DNA of 62,553 nucleotides from Microcaldota archaeon (GTDB taxonomy: Archaea; Micrarchaeota; Micrarchaeia; Micrarchaeales; CABMGC01): assembly GCA_028867335.1 (NCBI GenBank), contig JAGWGN010000003.1:1-62553 (forward strand), given 5' to 3'. A model generated the notes under the pieces. That model made no database searches. It was not told the DNA's origin and saw only the letters and a list, made by a program, of their open reading frames with translations. Within the stretch, counting starts at the first letter, position 1, and each line of letters begins with the position of its first letter. The position numbers were made by a program, and so were the translations under genes. Below, piece by piece: positions 8,066-15,977 of the stretch.

Positions 8066-8747
8066 TTAATCTCCTCGAGAAAACTGTGCTGCTAAGAGCA
8101 TAAAGGGACGGCACAACGATGAGAACCATAACGGATATGAAAAGAAGTCCGGTTTGGGAAGGGGATATTACCGATGTGCCAACGAAAATGAAGAGCAGAA
8201 ATGATGGCAATAGAGTTGAAAGGAACATGTTCACTGTGGAGCCCCTCTGGAGAGAGTCTAGGGCTATCGAGCTGCTTCTCTCCTTTGCTTTTGAATGCAG
8301 AGCCAAAAACTTTCGGAGGCCACTGTGGAGCACATCGTCTTGGGAGAAGTTGAGGTTGGAGTTTAGAGTGTGCCTATCGAATAAGCTCTCCAGCGACTCC
8401 CCAAGCGACCTTCCGAGGCGGATTTGCCTGGCCATGGACTGAAAGCCTGCTTTCATCTCTGGAATTGTTGAGCTCTCTATTATGTAGGAGAGGCTCCTTT
8501 GGTAGTTATTCCCTTTCGAGCGATAATGGAGAAGTTGGAACAGCGAGTCGACCAGGCTGCTTTCCTTGAGCCGTTTTGAGTATGTGCTGCGGAGATAATC
8601 GTCGCATAGAAAATAGATGGAGCAGGAGAGGGTTGCAATCGAAATCAGCATAATGCCCAGCAGGAGGTTTGAGGATTGGTTGAGGTAAAGCAACAAGGAC
8701 GATAGGACAAATGATGCGGTGATTGCAAAGAATGGTTTTGTGTTCAT
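8049..8747 (-). CDS. TadB/FlaJ-like pilus membrane platform protein (upstream half)
   Basis: A 232-residue protein with two N-terminal transmembrane segments, a cytoplasmic helical domain with FQSMARQIRLGRSLGESLESL (the GxxxxEAL-like region of T2SSF domains, here GESLESL), and two C-terminal transmembrane segments. With the next gene it forms a two-protein equivalent of FlaJ/TadC, analogous to the bacterial TadB-TadC pair. It overlaps the ATPase gene by 4 bases and the downstream half by 17 bases. Confidence 0.8.
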   Translation of the reverse strand: MNTKPFFAITASFVLSSLLLYLNQSSNLLLGIMLISIATLSCSIYFLCDDYLRSTYSKRLKESSLVDSLFQLLHYRSKGNNYQRSLSYIIESSTIPEMKAGFQSMARQIRLGRSLGESLESLFDRHTLNSNLNFSQDDVLHSGLRKFLALHSKAKERSSSIALDSLQRGSTVNMFLSTLLPSFLLFIFVGTSVISPSQTGLLFISVMVLIVVPSLYALSSTVFSRRLIVETI

Positions 8748-10252
8748 TTACCCACGTTGTAACGGTATAGACCCTCTATGAGTTCCAATGTGGACTTAGA
8801 GGCAAGACAGATGTCCTTTAGGAATTCTGCGCGCTTTTTGAGTTCCTTTATGGCGAGGGGCTTTGTAATCCCATTGTTTGCAGAGTAAGCTGCTACAACC
8901 TTAGATTCTTTGAGAAGATTTGGATTGATTGCGGAATTTAGCGCAATTGAATCCATTTTAACCATATCGTCCCCGACCAGCATCCCTCCTTCGAGTATCT
9001 CTGCTCTGCTCAGCCATTTGTATTCGGTGATTTCGCCAATAGCTCTGCGGTCGACCCCTTTGTTGCGCATCTGTATTGAGATGTCAAGGGAGCTGATTGC
9101 CTGCGGATCGACACCCATAGGACGAACAAGCAATCTCTTTATCAGGGACATTTCGGAGTCGTTGCTGTGCATTGTTGTGAAAAAGGGAATCCCTAGATTG
9201 GCTCCGGCGAAAAGCTCCTTTGCCTCATCGCCACGCATCTCGCCAACGATGAGAAGATCCGGCCTCATCCTCAACGCATTGATTACCTGCTCCTTTGTGG
9301 AGATGTAGTTCTTCTGCCTTGACCCATAAAGGGAAACGATACTGGAAACATTTGAATAGAATTTGAGTTCATTTACGTCTTCCTCTATCGTTATCGCCCT
9401 TAGATATCTGGGCACAAAGGATAACAGTGAGATGAGCAGCGTCGTTTTCCCACTTGCAGGAGCTCCTGAGATGATTATGTTTGCTCTGCTTTCAATTGCC
9501 ATCCAGAGATATGCAAGCTCATCAAAATTTGCCGTCTCGTTGCCAAGAAGATGGCTTATGTTCGCCTCCTTTCTGCCATTTAGCCTTATCGTGGCACATG
9601 CACCACTTATCGCATAGGGCTTAATCTGAGCGTGGAGTCGGGAGTCTCCGATCTGGGCATCGATTATTGGTGTTGATTCATTTAGTTCCTTGTCGGAATC
9701 ATAGATGAAGCGGTTTATAGTACGCCTAAAGTGCTCCTCACTATTGAATCGCAGGTTGGTAGTGCATCGCCCATATCTTGTATGGTATATTGATATGAGA
9801 CCGGTTGGAGAGTCTATCTCAATCTCCTCTATATTGCTTCTGTCCTCAACCAGAAGGCTTATCGGACCGTATCCGACAGTATCGTAAGCCACAAGCAGGG
9901 CAAGCTTAGCAGCGCGATCCAAAGGAATGTACCTAGACAATTCGTTAATTGCGGTGTTTTTTGCCGCCCCGAAATCCTCAATGCCTTTCAATTCCCTCTT
10001 GCTTAACTCCTGTATCACAGAAAATTTTGCCATTTCGAGCAGCTCTAGCTCCGTTTTCCTGATTTCGCCAAAATCGGCGCAGAAAAGATACCTTGTTAAG
10101 CCACCGATTTTCACCAAATCCCTTCTGATTTGCAGATTTGCCTCTTCCAGCTTTGAAGAATATGGAGTAAATTCGACTGTAAAACTCAATTTTTCTCTTT
10201 GCATTTGGATCTGCGGCTTTTGCCGCGGCTTCCAGAATTGAATATTTACCAT
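8744..10252 (-). CDS. Type II/IV secretion-system (pilus assembly) ATPase, TadA/FlaI type
   Basis: Powers assembly of type IV pilus-like filaments at the inner face of the membrane. Visible motifs: Walker A GAPASGKTT, Asp box AITIEEDVNELKF, Walker B LLIVGEMRGDEA, and the His box FFTTMHSND. An N-terminal domain of about 230 residues precedes the RecA-like core, as in archaeal FlaI/PilB-type enzymes. The track start at 10261 is TTG; the ATG at 10252 (MVNIQFW) is preferred. First gene of a seven-to-nine-gene minus-strand operon running to 4273. Confidence 0.92.
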   Translation of the reverse strand: MVNIQFWKPRQKPQIQMQREKLSFTVEFTPYSSKLEEANLQIRRDLVKIGGLTRYLFCADFGEIRKTELELLEMAKFSVIQELSKRELKGIEDFGAAKNTAINELSRYIPLDRAAKLALLVAYDTVGYGPISLLVEDRSNIEEIEIDSPTGLISIYHTRYGRCTTNLRFNSEEHFRRTINRFIYDSDKELNESTPIIDAQIGDSRLHAQIKPYAISGACATIRLNGRKEANISHLLGNETANFDELAYLWMAIESRANIIISGAPASGKTTLLISLLSFVPRYLRAITIEEDVNELKFYSNVSSIVSLYGSRQKNYISTKEQVINALRMRPDLLIVGEMRGDEAKELFAGANLGIPFFTTMHSNDSEMSLIKRLLVRPMGVDPQAISSLDISIQMRNKGVDRRAIGEITEYKWLSRAEILEGGMLVGDDMVKMDSIALNSAINPNLLKESKVVAAYSANNGITKPLAIKELKKRAEFLKDICLASKSTLELIEGLYRYNVGK

Positions 10253-10277
10253 AAATATCAATTGATTTACTTTAGTA

Positions 10278-10312
10278 TAAGATATATACTAAGATATACA
10301 GAATAAGATATA
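10278..10312. repeat. Three copies of TAAGATATA in the divergent intergenic region
   Basis: TAAGATATA occurs at 10278-10286, 10290-10298 and 10304-10312, with spacings of 12 and 14 bases, between the pilus ATPase gene and the divergently read winged-helix gene. The elements overlap TATA-like sequence on both strands. They could be operator sites for the adjacent regulator or simply strong AT-rich promoter elements. Confidence 0.5.
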
Positions 10313-10372
10313 TATACCTTCCTAAAAGACGCTCAAAAAAAGATTTTTTGTTGCCCTTCATAAACAAAATAT

Positions 10373-10384
10373 ACGTTTATAAAA
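10373..10384 (+). promoter_or_regulatory. TATA box of the winged-helix regulator gene
   Basis: CGTTTATAAAAC lies about 27 bases before the ATG at 10406, the spacing expected for a near-leaderless archaeal transcript. Confidence 0.5.
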
Positions 10385-10405
10385 CTTGATGGGTTATGTA
10401 TACAT

Positions 10406-10732
10406 ATGCCAGGAAAGGAGAGAGAAAAGGACGAAATCTGGAAGATAAGAAAGCTTCTCAGCAGGCCAAATTACGCCGTCCTAAAGCTGCTCATGGAGAA
10501 ATCCCCGCGAACGACAAGGGAGCTCTACCAAAAACTTGGCGGCAGCTTCACGCGGAAGACGCTCATCATCACGCTAAGGGACCTGTCAATGCAGCTAAAC
10601 GTGCTGCAGCCAACCCACATCAGAACGGACAGGGGCTACGGGCTTGGATACATACTCAACCCGAAGCTGAAGGAGATAATAAAGTCCGTGGAGAAGTTCG
10701 AGAAGATAGTCGAGAATCTGGGCGAGAACTAA
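10406..10732 (+). CDS. Winged-helix transcriptional regulator
   Basis: A 108-residue protein. Residues 20-75 fit a winged helix: a first helix (NYAVLKLLMEK), a helix-turn-helix (TTRELYQKLGGSFTRKTLIITLRDLSM) and a wing (THIRTDRGYGLGYILN). A basic N-terminal tail and a C-terminal coiled-coil-like helix (KLKEIIKSVEKFEKIVEN) suggest a dimer. It is read away from the pilus ATPase gene across an intergenic region with three TAAGATATA repeats, so control of the pilus operon or itself is a reasonable guess. The 10396-10761 ORF is a shadow. Confidence 0.75.
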   Translation: MPGKEREKDEIWKIRKLLSRPNYAVLKLLMEKSPRTTRELYQKLGGSFTRKTLIITLRDLSMQLNVLQPTHIRTDRGYGLGYILNPKLKEIIKSVEKFEKIVENLGEN

Positions 10733-10757
10733 TCGCCGCTAGAGCAAGGTTTATTTC

Positions 10758-11474
10758 ATGATAACAAAGAAGCCGTACGTCATATCCGAGATAATAAAGG
10801 AGACGCCCGAGGTTAGCATCTTCAGGTTCGCAGCGCAGGACGGATCCACTCTAGGCTTTGACGCTGGAATGTTTGTTATGCTCTACTACAAGAACCCTGA
10901 GACAGGGGAGGAGATAGGCAGGGCGTTCTCGCTTGCCTCAAAGCCGGACGATAAGTACCTCGAGTTTGCAATCAGCATGATCCACGGAAGGTTCACCTCA
11001 AAGCTAGACACCGCAAAGGTTGGCGACATTTACTATGTTACAGGGCCTCACGGGCAGTTCAAATACGACCCTAACCAGAACAAGAAGGTCCTCTTTGTTG
11101 CGGGAGGCACTGGCGTAGCGCCGTTCCTCTCCATGCTCAGGCTCATTGCGGAAAAGAAGCTCGACACAGACATAAAGCTGCTCTACAGCATGCGATTTAC
11201 AACTGAGACAATCAGAAAGGACGAGCTTGAGGGCTACAAGAAGAGCCTCAAGTTCGAGATGACAAGGAGCGTAACAAGGGAGCAGAACGTGCCTGGATGG
11301 GACGGGGAGTACGGGCACATCGACGCAGCGATGATCTCAAGGCACGTCAGCGACCCTAAGGAGAGAACATGCTATGTCTGCGGACCGCTTAAGTTCACAA
11401 AAGCAATCGAGGCCGCGCTCGTCGAGCTCGGAGTCGACAAGGCAAACATAAAAGCAGATGTCTGGGGAGAGTAA
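10758..11474 (+). CDS. FAD/NAD(P)-binding oxidoreductase (ferredoxin-NADP reductase type)
   Basis: A 238-residue two-domain flavoprotein. The N-terminal beta-barrel carries the FAD motif RAFSLAS (RxYS type) near residue 53; the NAD(P) domain carries the glycine-rich VAGGTGVAPFLSM. The C-terminal CYVCGPLKF segment is typical of this family (CGPxxF). It moves electrons between NAD(P)H and a partner such as ferredoxin or another electron carrier. There is no 2Fe-2S extension, unlike PyrK. The partner is not adjacent. Length is normal. Confidence 0.88.
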   Translation: MITKKPYVISEIIKETPEVSIFRFAAQDGSTLGFDAGMFVMLYYKNPETGEEIGRAFSLASKPDDKYLEFAISMIHGRFTSKLDTAKVGDIYYVTGPHGQFKYDPNQNKKVLFVAGGTGVAPFLSMLRLIAEKKLDTDIKLLYSMRFTTETIRKDELEGYKKSLKFEMTRSVTREQNVPGWDGEYGHIDAAMISRHVSDPKERTCYVCGPLKFTKAIEAALVELGVDKANIKADVWGE

Positions 11475-12380
11475 TCAGGACTCCTGTCCTGCAATATAGA
11501 GAACTATCGCCTTCTCGATGAGCAGCTTGTTCTTTGCCTGCTCAAATGCTATGCTCTGTTTTCCATCCAGCACATCTCCCGTTATCTCCTCGCCCCTATG
11601 GGCAGGGAGCGGATGCATTACAACAGCCTTTGAATCTGCCATCTCCAGCACCTTCTTGTTGATTTGGTATGGCATGAAGAGCTTTCTTCTCAGGTCCGCC
11701 TCTGCCTCCTCGCCCATGCTAACGAATGTGTCTGTGTAGAGGACATCCGAACCCTCGACTCCCTCTTCTAGGTCGTCAAAGAGCTTGACTATCCCGTACT
11801 CCTTTGCCTTTGAGACGAACTTCACGTTAGGAACGTTCGCCTTTGGCCCGATGAGCGCAATCTCCATGCCCATCATCGCCCCTGCAATCATAAGGGAGTT
11901 GAAGGTGTTGTTTGCCGTGTCCCCGAAAAGTGCCATCTTTAGTCCCTTGAGCCTTCCCTTCGACTCGCGTATTGTGTATAGATCTCCCAGCGCCTGCGCG
12001 GGATGCTCCTGGTCTGTGAGCGCATTTATCACAGGGACGGTCGAGCTCTTTGCAATCTCAAGGAGCGTCTCGTGCCTATAGAGCCTGCAGATGATAAAGT
12101 CGACGTAGCTGCTGAGCACCTTTGCGGTGTCGCTCCAGGTCTCTCCCCTTGAGAGCTGTGTTGTGACAGGGTCGATGTAGATGTAGTTTCCGCCCAGCTG
12201 GGCCATCGCTACCTCAAATGAGATCCTGGTCCTTGTCGAGGGCTTTTCGAAAAGAAGAACTGCTATTGCTCCGGGCTTTAGTGCAAGCTCGCACTTTCCC
12301 TCCTTGAGCTCGTCTGCAATCTTGAAGATCTCCTCAATCTGCGACTTGGAGAAGTCCTCAACGCTAAGAAAATTCATCAT
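11475..12380 (-). CDS. Ornithine carbamoyltransferase-like enzyme with a changed substrate motif
   Basis: A 301-residue transcarbamylase. The carbamoyl-phosphate motif STRTRISFE is at about 48-56, and DQEHPAQALGDLYT matches the second binding loop. The SMG loop (DTFVSMGEE) is the ornithine carbamoyltransferase form. The usual OTC motif HCLP, whose Cys helps bind ornithine, reads HPLPAHRGEE here. Pro at that position is what aspartate carbamoyltransferases have, but the rest of the segment (AHRGEEIT) is OTC-like. Ornithine remains the likeliest substrate, but specificity is open. No other arginine gene is nearby. Convergent with the flavin reductase, with stops abutting. Confidence 0.82.
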   Translation of the reverse strand: MMNFLSVEDFSKSQIEEIFKIADELKEGKCELALKPGAIAVLLFEKPSTRTRISFEVAMAQLGGNYIYIDPVTTQLSRGETWSDTAKVLSSYVDFIICRLYRHETLLEIAKSSTVPVINALTDQEHPAQALGDLYTIRESKGRLKGLKMALFGDTANNTFNSLMIAGAMMGMEIALIGPKANVPNVKFVSKAKEYGIVKLFDDLEEGVEGSDVLYTDTFVSMGEEAEADLRRKLFMPYQINKKVLEMADSKAVVMHPLPAHRGEEITGDVLDGKQSIAFEQAKNKLLIEKAIVLYIAGQES

Positions 12381-12383
12381 GAT

Positions 12384-12758
12384 TTAACCAAACAGGTAGC
12401 CGAATCCACCCTCTGCCTTCTTCTGCTCCTCTGCGATGCTTGCGATGACCTTCTGCTCCGTCTCTGGGTCGGCGCGCACTATCCCCTCTATCTGCGCCTT
12501 TAGCTTCTTGTCCGCCTTCTCCTGGAAGTCATCGTTTGCGTTTATGTATAAGTAGACCTTCTGTGCGTCGAGCCCCAGCGCTGCCCCCTCCTTTATCATG
12601 CAGTCCTGCCTTGCGAAGATCACATTCGCCATCTCGTCGGCGCGCAGCTTCTCGAGGTCCTCCTCCTTGATTGCGTTGTCTAGATAAGGATCGTAGTTGA
12701 TTAGCTTCTTTAGATCAAGCTGCCTTGAGGCGTCTGCGATGTACACTCTTGCGGGCAT
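12384..12758 (-). CDS. Unidentified small acidic/helical protein downstream of S8e
   Basis: A 124-residue protein (MPARVYIADASRQLDLKKL...). It has a short beta-like start, a charged middle, an Ala/Lys/Glu-rich helix, and ends in a distinctive FGYLFG tail. It lies 4 bases after the S8e gene and 3 bases before the carbamoyltransferase start, so it is probably co-transcribed with S8e. No family recognised. The coding look is good: no strong alternative frame and conserved-type spacing. Confidence 0.7.
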   Translation of the reverse strand: MPARVYIADASRQLDLKKLINYDPYLDNAIKEEDLEKLRADEMANVIFARQDCMIKEGAALGLDAQKVYLYINANDDFQEKADKKLKAQIEGIVRADPETEQKVIASIAEEQKKAEGGFGYLFG

Positions 12759-12762
12759 GCTC

Positions 12763-13158
12763 TCACTTGAGTAGCTTTGCGTTCACGCTGCCTTCCCTTC
12801 CTGCGCGGTTGGTGACGACTGCCTTGCCCATCTCGGTCTCGATTATCGATCCCTTTGTAAGAATTGTGAGCCTTGCGAAGTTTCTGTTGTCAGGGGACTC
12901 GATTACCGAGTTGATCTTGACCTTTTTGTAGCCGTCCTTTGTGAGAAGGTTTGCGAATCCGACATACTGGAGCTTTGACTTGACCGTCCCTCCCATCGTC
13001 CTGACCTTCTTGACTGCATTCTTCTCGCCAAGCTTTGTGGCTATGAAGTATCCTCCGACCTCGTATCTCTTCTTGTCACGGCCTCTGACCTTGCCCTTTC
13101 CGCTCCCTGAGAGCTTGCGGTGGGGCTTTGTGTGCAACTGTACTCCAAACTGACTCAT
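12763..13158 (-). CDS. rps8e: Small-subunit ribosomal protein eS8 (S8e)
   Basis: A 131-residue archaeal/eukaryotic-type ribosomal protein. The basic N-terminus KPHRKLSGSGKGKVRGRDKKRYEVG, with the double-Lys/Arg patch, the central IRTRGGN-like segment (here VRTMGGTVK) and the C-terminal ITKGSIIETEMGKA beta hairpin are all typical. It binds 16S rRNA in the small subunit. The start follows a short AT-rich gap shared with the divergent Cgi121 gene. Confidence 0.95.
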   Translation of the reverse strand: MSQFGVQLHTKPHRKLSGSGKGKVRGRDKKRYEVGGYFIATKLGEKNAVKKVRTMGGTVKSKLQYVGFANLLTKDGYKKVKINSVIESPDNRNFARLTILTKGSIIETEMGKAVVTNRAGREGSVNAKLLK

Positions 13159-13244
13159 CTAATCACTCAAAAATAGGCTTAAAAGAATAAGCCACATATT
13201 CTTATGTAAGGCAAGGAATTTAACCATTTGCCTAAGGGCTCTTT

Positions 13245-13685
13245 ATGATGGAAAAACTATCGAAAGTAACCGCAGTGTGCTACCGGTGCAGCTCCGCCCT
13301 TGCCACCGGAGAACTGGTAAAGGAGGCCTTGAATCTTGCAAAGGGGGTTGATTTCGTGCAGATCTTTGACAATCAAAAGGAGATCGAACAGAGGCTGCTC
13401 CCGGCTTACTTCAATGCGCTGATAAGATACGAGGAAGAGGGGATGAGGAGCAGAGAGGTCTCAAAGGAGATGCTTATTTTGGTTGCGGGAAAGATGAACA
13501 TCTCAAAGGCTATTGAAAAATGCGGTGTGAAGGACGCCAGAGATTTTATTTTATTTGCAACTTCTGGTAATTTGGAGAAAATTGCAAAGAAAAACTTGAG
13601 GATTGGAGCGATGAAGAGAATTCCTTTGAAGTTTGACCAGGAAAGTGCAGCAAATGTTGCGATCACGCCAATAATTGAGAGCTGA
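13245..13685 (+). CDS. KEOPS complex subunit Cgi121-like
   Basis: A 146-residue protein whose central part (EMLILVAGKMNISKAIEKCGVKD) matches the Cgi121 signature of a hydrophobic strand, Ile-x-x-Ala-Ile and Gly-Val/Ile-Lys. In KEOPS, Cgi121 binds the tRNA 3' CCA end and stimulates Bud32/Kae1 during t6A37 modification. The other KEOPS genes are not in the window. It is read divergently from S8e across an 86-base promoter gap; its stop abuts the convergent ERCC4 nuclease gene. Confidence 0.75.
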   Translation: MMEKLSKVTAVCYRCSSALATGELVKEALNLAKGVDFVQIFDNQKEIEQRLLPAYFNALIRYEEEGMRSREVSKEMLILVAGKMNISKAIEKCGVKDARDFILFATSGNLEKIAKKNLRIGAMKRIPLKFDQESAANVAITPIIES

Positions 13686-14330
13686 CTACTCCTTTGCGCT
13701 CTCGTAGTTTGTGTTTAGTATCTCGTATATCCTCTGCGCCTTCTTCTTTCCTATCTTGTCGATCTTGGTGAGATCCTCAACGTCCGCGATTACGATGTTT
13801 CGTATGCTTTTGAAGTGCTTTAGCATGTTCTTTGCGAGCTTCGTGCCGACTCCAGGTATCGAGCTGAGAATCAGCAGCTGCCACTCGTCCTCCGAGTGGG
13901 CCTTCTTTAGCCCGACAAGCCTTGGCTCATGCGCCTTGTGCTCCTGCTCCCTCATTGAGATTGCCGACAATATGTCTGCGGTCTCAAGCGCATCCCCGGA
14001 CCAGAGGATCGGTATCCCGTAATCGACGTAGATCTTCAGCGCCGTGCCGAGTATGACGTTGCTCCCGAGCCGAAATCCGTTGCCCTCTATTATCATCATC
14101 GGCTTCTCGAAGCTCGCCTTGAGCCTCTCAAGCTGCTCGAAGAGCCTGCCATTGATTATCGAGCCCTCGAGGTCGGAGGAGGTCTTGCGCTCCACGCAGA
14201 TCCTGTCGGAGAGTATGTAGTCGCCGACCGGAAGCTGGGCGAATGTCAAGTCCGCGCCGCTTCGCTCAAGGCCGTTTATTATCTCCAGGTTGCGCTCCCT
14301 GTTGTCGACTATTATCTGGGGAGGTTGCAT
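13686..14330 (-). CDS. ERCC4-domain nuclease with helix-hairpin-helix (XPF/Hef-type)
   Basis: A 214-residue structure-specific nuclease. The N-terminal ERCC4 fold has IIVDNRERN and the catalytic CVERKTSSDLEGSI (ERKxxxD, with the upstream D for metal binding). The C-terminal tandem HhH is SSIPGVGTKLAKNML and IDKIGKKKAQRIYEIL. It acts on branched DNA such as flaps and stalled forks as a dimer, often with PCNA. It lacks the helicase domain of full-length Hef, as in the short crenarchaeal XPF form. No clear C-terminal PIP box is visible. Confidence 0.92.
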   Translation of the reverse strand: MQPPQIIVDNRERNLEIINGLERSGADLTFAQLPVGDYILSDRICVERKTSSDLEGSIINGRLFEQLERLKASFEKPMMIIEGNGFRLGSNVILGTALKIYVDYGIPILWSGDALETADILSAISMREQEHKAHEPRLVGLKKAHSEDEWQLLILSSIPGVGTKLAKNMLKHFKSIRNIVIADVEDLTKIDKIGKKKAQRIYEILNTNYESAKE

Positions 14331-14374
14331 ACTGCTATTTATTATGTTAAAGATAAATGCTTATCACTGGTTTC

Positions 14375-15154
14375 ATGGCAACGCGAGTCGGAAAGAAGAA
14401 GAGGCCGAGCCGAGAGAAGCATATGCTCAAGGAGCAGCTGGTCATCGAGGAGGGGGTCTTTGACCGAAGGAGCATAATGAGGATAGAGAAGCTCTTCACC
14501 CACAAGATAATCAGCAGGCTGCTCTTTCTGATCGCAAAGGGCAAGGAGGCGGACGTCTACCTTGCGGATGCGGGGGAGGAGGTCCACGGCGACCACGTTG
14601 CGGTCAAAATATTCCGGATCGAGACCTCGAGCTTCTACTCGAGGGTCGACTACATGATAGGGGACCCGAGGTTCCCGAAGATCAAGAGGAGCACCTTTTG
14701 GATAGTCAATGAGTGGTGCAAGAAGGAGTACGGAAACCTAAAGATTGCATCTCACGCCAAAGTGCATGCTCCTGAGCCTTACTACTTCAATGGAAACGTG
14801 CTTGCTCTCGAGTTCATTGGCAACGGGGAGAACGTCGCGCCGCAGCTAAAGAACATCGTGCTTGATGAGCCTGAAAAGGTTCTCAAAACAATATTGTCCG
14901 ATGTCAAGAAACTCTACCAGCACGAGCTGGTGCACGCGGACTTGAGCGAATATAACATACTGATGCACGATGGCACGCCTTACATTATAGACTTCGGACA
15001 GGCAGTTATCGACAAGCACCCAAACGCAATGATGTTTTTGAAAAGGGACATCTACAACATCACAAACTACTTCAGGAGAAAGTACCAAATCAGGACCGAT
15101 GTAGAGGAAGTATACCAGTATGTGATAGGAAAAAATTCTACATATAGTTTATAA
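14375..15154 (+). CDS. rio1: RIO1-family serine/threonine kinase
   Basis: An atypical protein kinase/ATPase involved in small ribosomal subunit maturation. Motifs: P-loop-like SRLLFLIAKGKEADVYLA, the invariant Lys in HVAVKIFRI, hinge LALEFIGNGE, catalytic loop LVHADLSEYNIL, and metal-binding YIIDFGQAV. About 259 residues from the ATG at 14375; the track start at 14357 lies close to the predicted transcription start, so the later ATG is preferred. The N-terminal KKKRPSREKHM is basic, as in archaeal Rio1. Confidence 0.93.
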   Translation: MATRVGKKKRPSREKHMLKEQLVIEEGVFDRRSIMRIEKLFTHKIISRLLFLIAKGKEADVYLADAGEEVHGDHVAVKIFRIETSSFYSRVDYMIGDPRFPKIKRSTFWIVNEWCKKEYGNLKIASHAKVHAPEPYYFNGNVLALEFIGNGENVAPQLKNIVLDEPEKVLKTILSDVKKLYQHELVHADLSEYNILMHDGTPYIIDFGQAVIDKHPNAMMFLKRDIYNITNYFRRKYQIRTDVEEVYQYVIGKNSTYSL

Positions 15155-15176
15155 TAGTTTCAATGCGATATATCCT

Positions 15177-15977
15177 ATGCACATAGAGAAGCTGCAGGTC
15201 GCCCAAAAGGATGATCGGCTGCTTAGGCTCTACAACTGCCCACCTACGCTGGAGAGGTTCTCGTCGCTGCTCACTAATTCTAGAAGGATAGAGCAGATAG
15301 CAAACGCGGTCCCCGATGCAAACAAGGCGAGCATCTGGAGGGACGAGATACTGCTCAAGAATTCCTACAGGCAGCCAAAGAGCATGGCAGAGGCATACTT
15401 CGTGCAGGCGCTTGTGAGGCTGCACTTTGACGTCTGGCTTGAGGCGGTATATTTCACAATGCCTGAGATAAACAGGATGTACCTCGCAGACATCTGGACA
15501 AACGGGGTGATAGACGGATCCAGGAGGGTCGTGTTTGACGTCCACGGGTTCAGGAAGATCAGGCAAAAGAACGCGGAGTATCAGTCCAACAACAATACAG
15601 AATACTCGGCTTACTACAAGCAATATTTCGAGAGGAAGGAGAAGGCGTATGTGGAGAAGATGGGCATAATGCACAGGTCTAACCCCCAGATCTACCTGAT
15701 AGTCGTGGCGGACGATTACAAGGAGGACTTCAAGAAGGTGTATGGGGTCCAGAACCTAAAGGACGTCTGCGATGAGTTTTGGCCCATGCCTGAGATGTTC
15801 GAGAGGAACCGAAGCGAGCTATCGGAATCTTTGGACCTAATTAGGATAAAGAATAGGATAAGGAAGCTCAAGAATAAGCACAACTTCAGGCTGGAGAAAA
15901 ACAGGGAGGTTGTGGAGAATGATATGAAGGAAACGATAAAGCGGGAGCTGAGAAAGAGCGTGGAATGGTTCCGCTAA
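15177..15977 (+). CDS. Unidentified 266-aa protein following RIO1
   Basis: A charged soluble protein with no membrane segment. A middle stretch, SMAEAYFVQALVRL...LADIW...RRVVFDVHGF, has an acidic helix residue followed by a D and then a FDVHG strand. This faintly recalls the spacing of PD-(D/E)xK nucleases, but the terminal Lys is absent and the comparison is weak. The C-terminus is a long basic amphipathic helix (IRIKNRIRKLKNKHN...). It lies 22 bases after rio1 and is probably co-transcribed, so a role in RNA or ribosome maturation is possible. Family unknown. Confidence 0.7.
   Translation: MHIEKLQVAQKDDRLLRLYNCPPTLERFSSLLTNSRRIEQIANAVPDANKASIWRDEILLKNSYRQPKSMAEAYFVQALVRLHFDVWLEAVYFTMPEINRMYLADIWTNGVIDGSRRVVFDVHGFRKIRQKNAEYQSNNNTEYSAYYKQYFERKEKAYVEKMGIMHRSNPQIYLIVVADDYKEDFKKVYGVQNLKDVCDEFWPMPEMFERNRSELSESLDLIRIKNRIRKLKNKHNFRLEKNREVVENDMKETIKRELRKSVEWFR

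Noticed and set aside
10278-10312. Possible CRISPR array from TAAGATATA repeats
   Set aside because: Repeat units are 9 bases with 3- and 5-base gaps, far too short and without spacers.
10396-10761. 121-aa plus-strand ORF overlapping the winged-helix gene
   Set aside because: Out-of-frame shadow of 10406-10732; it is Lys/Arg/Ala/Gly-rich junk with no family pattern.
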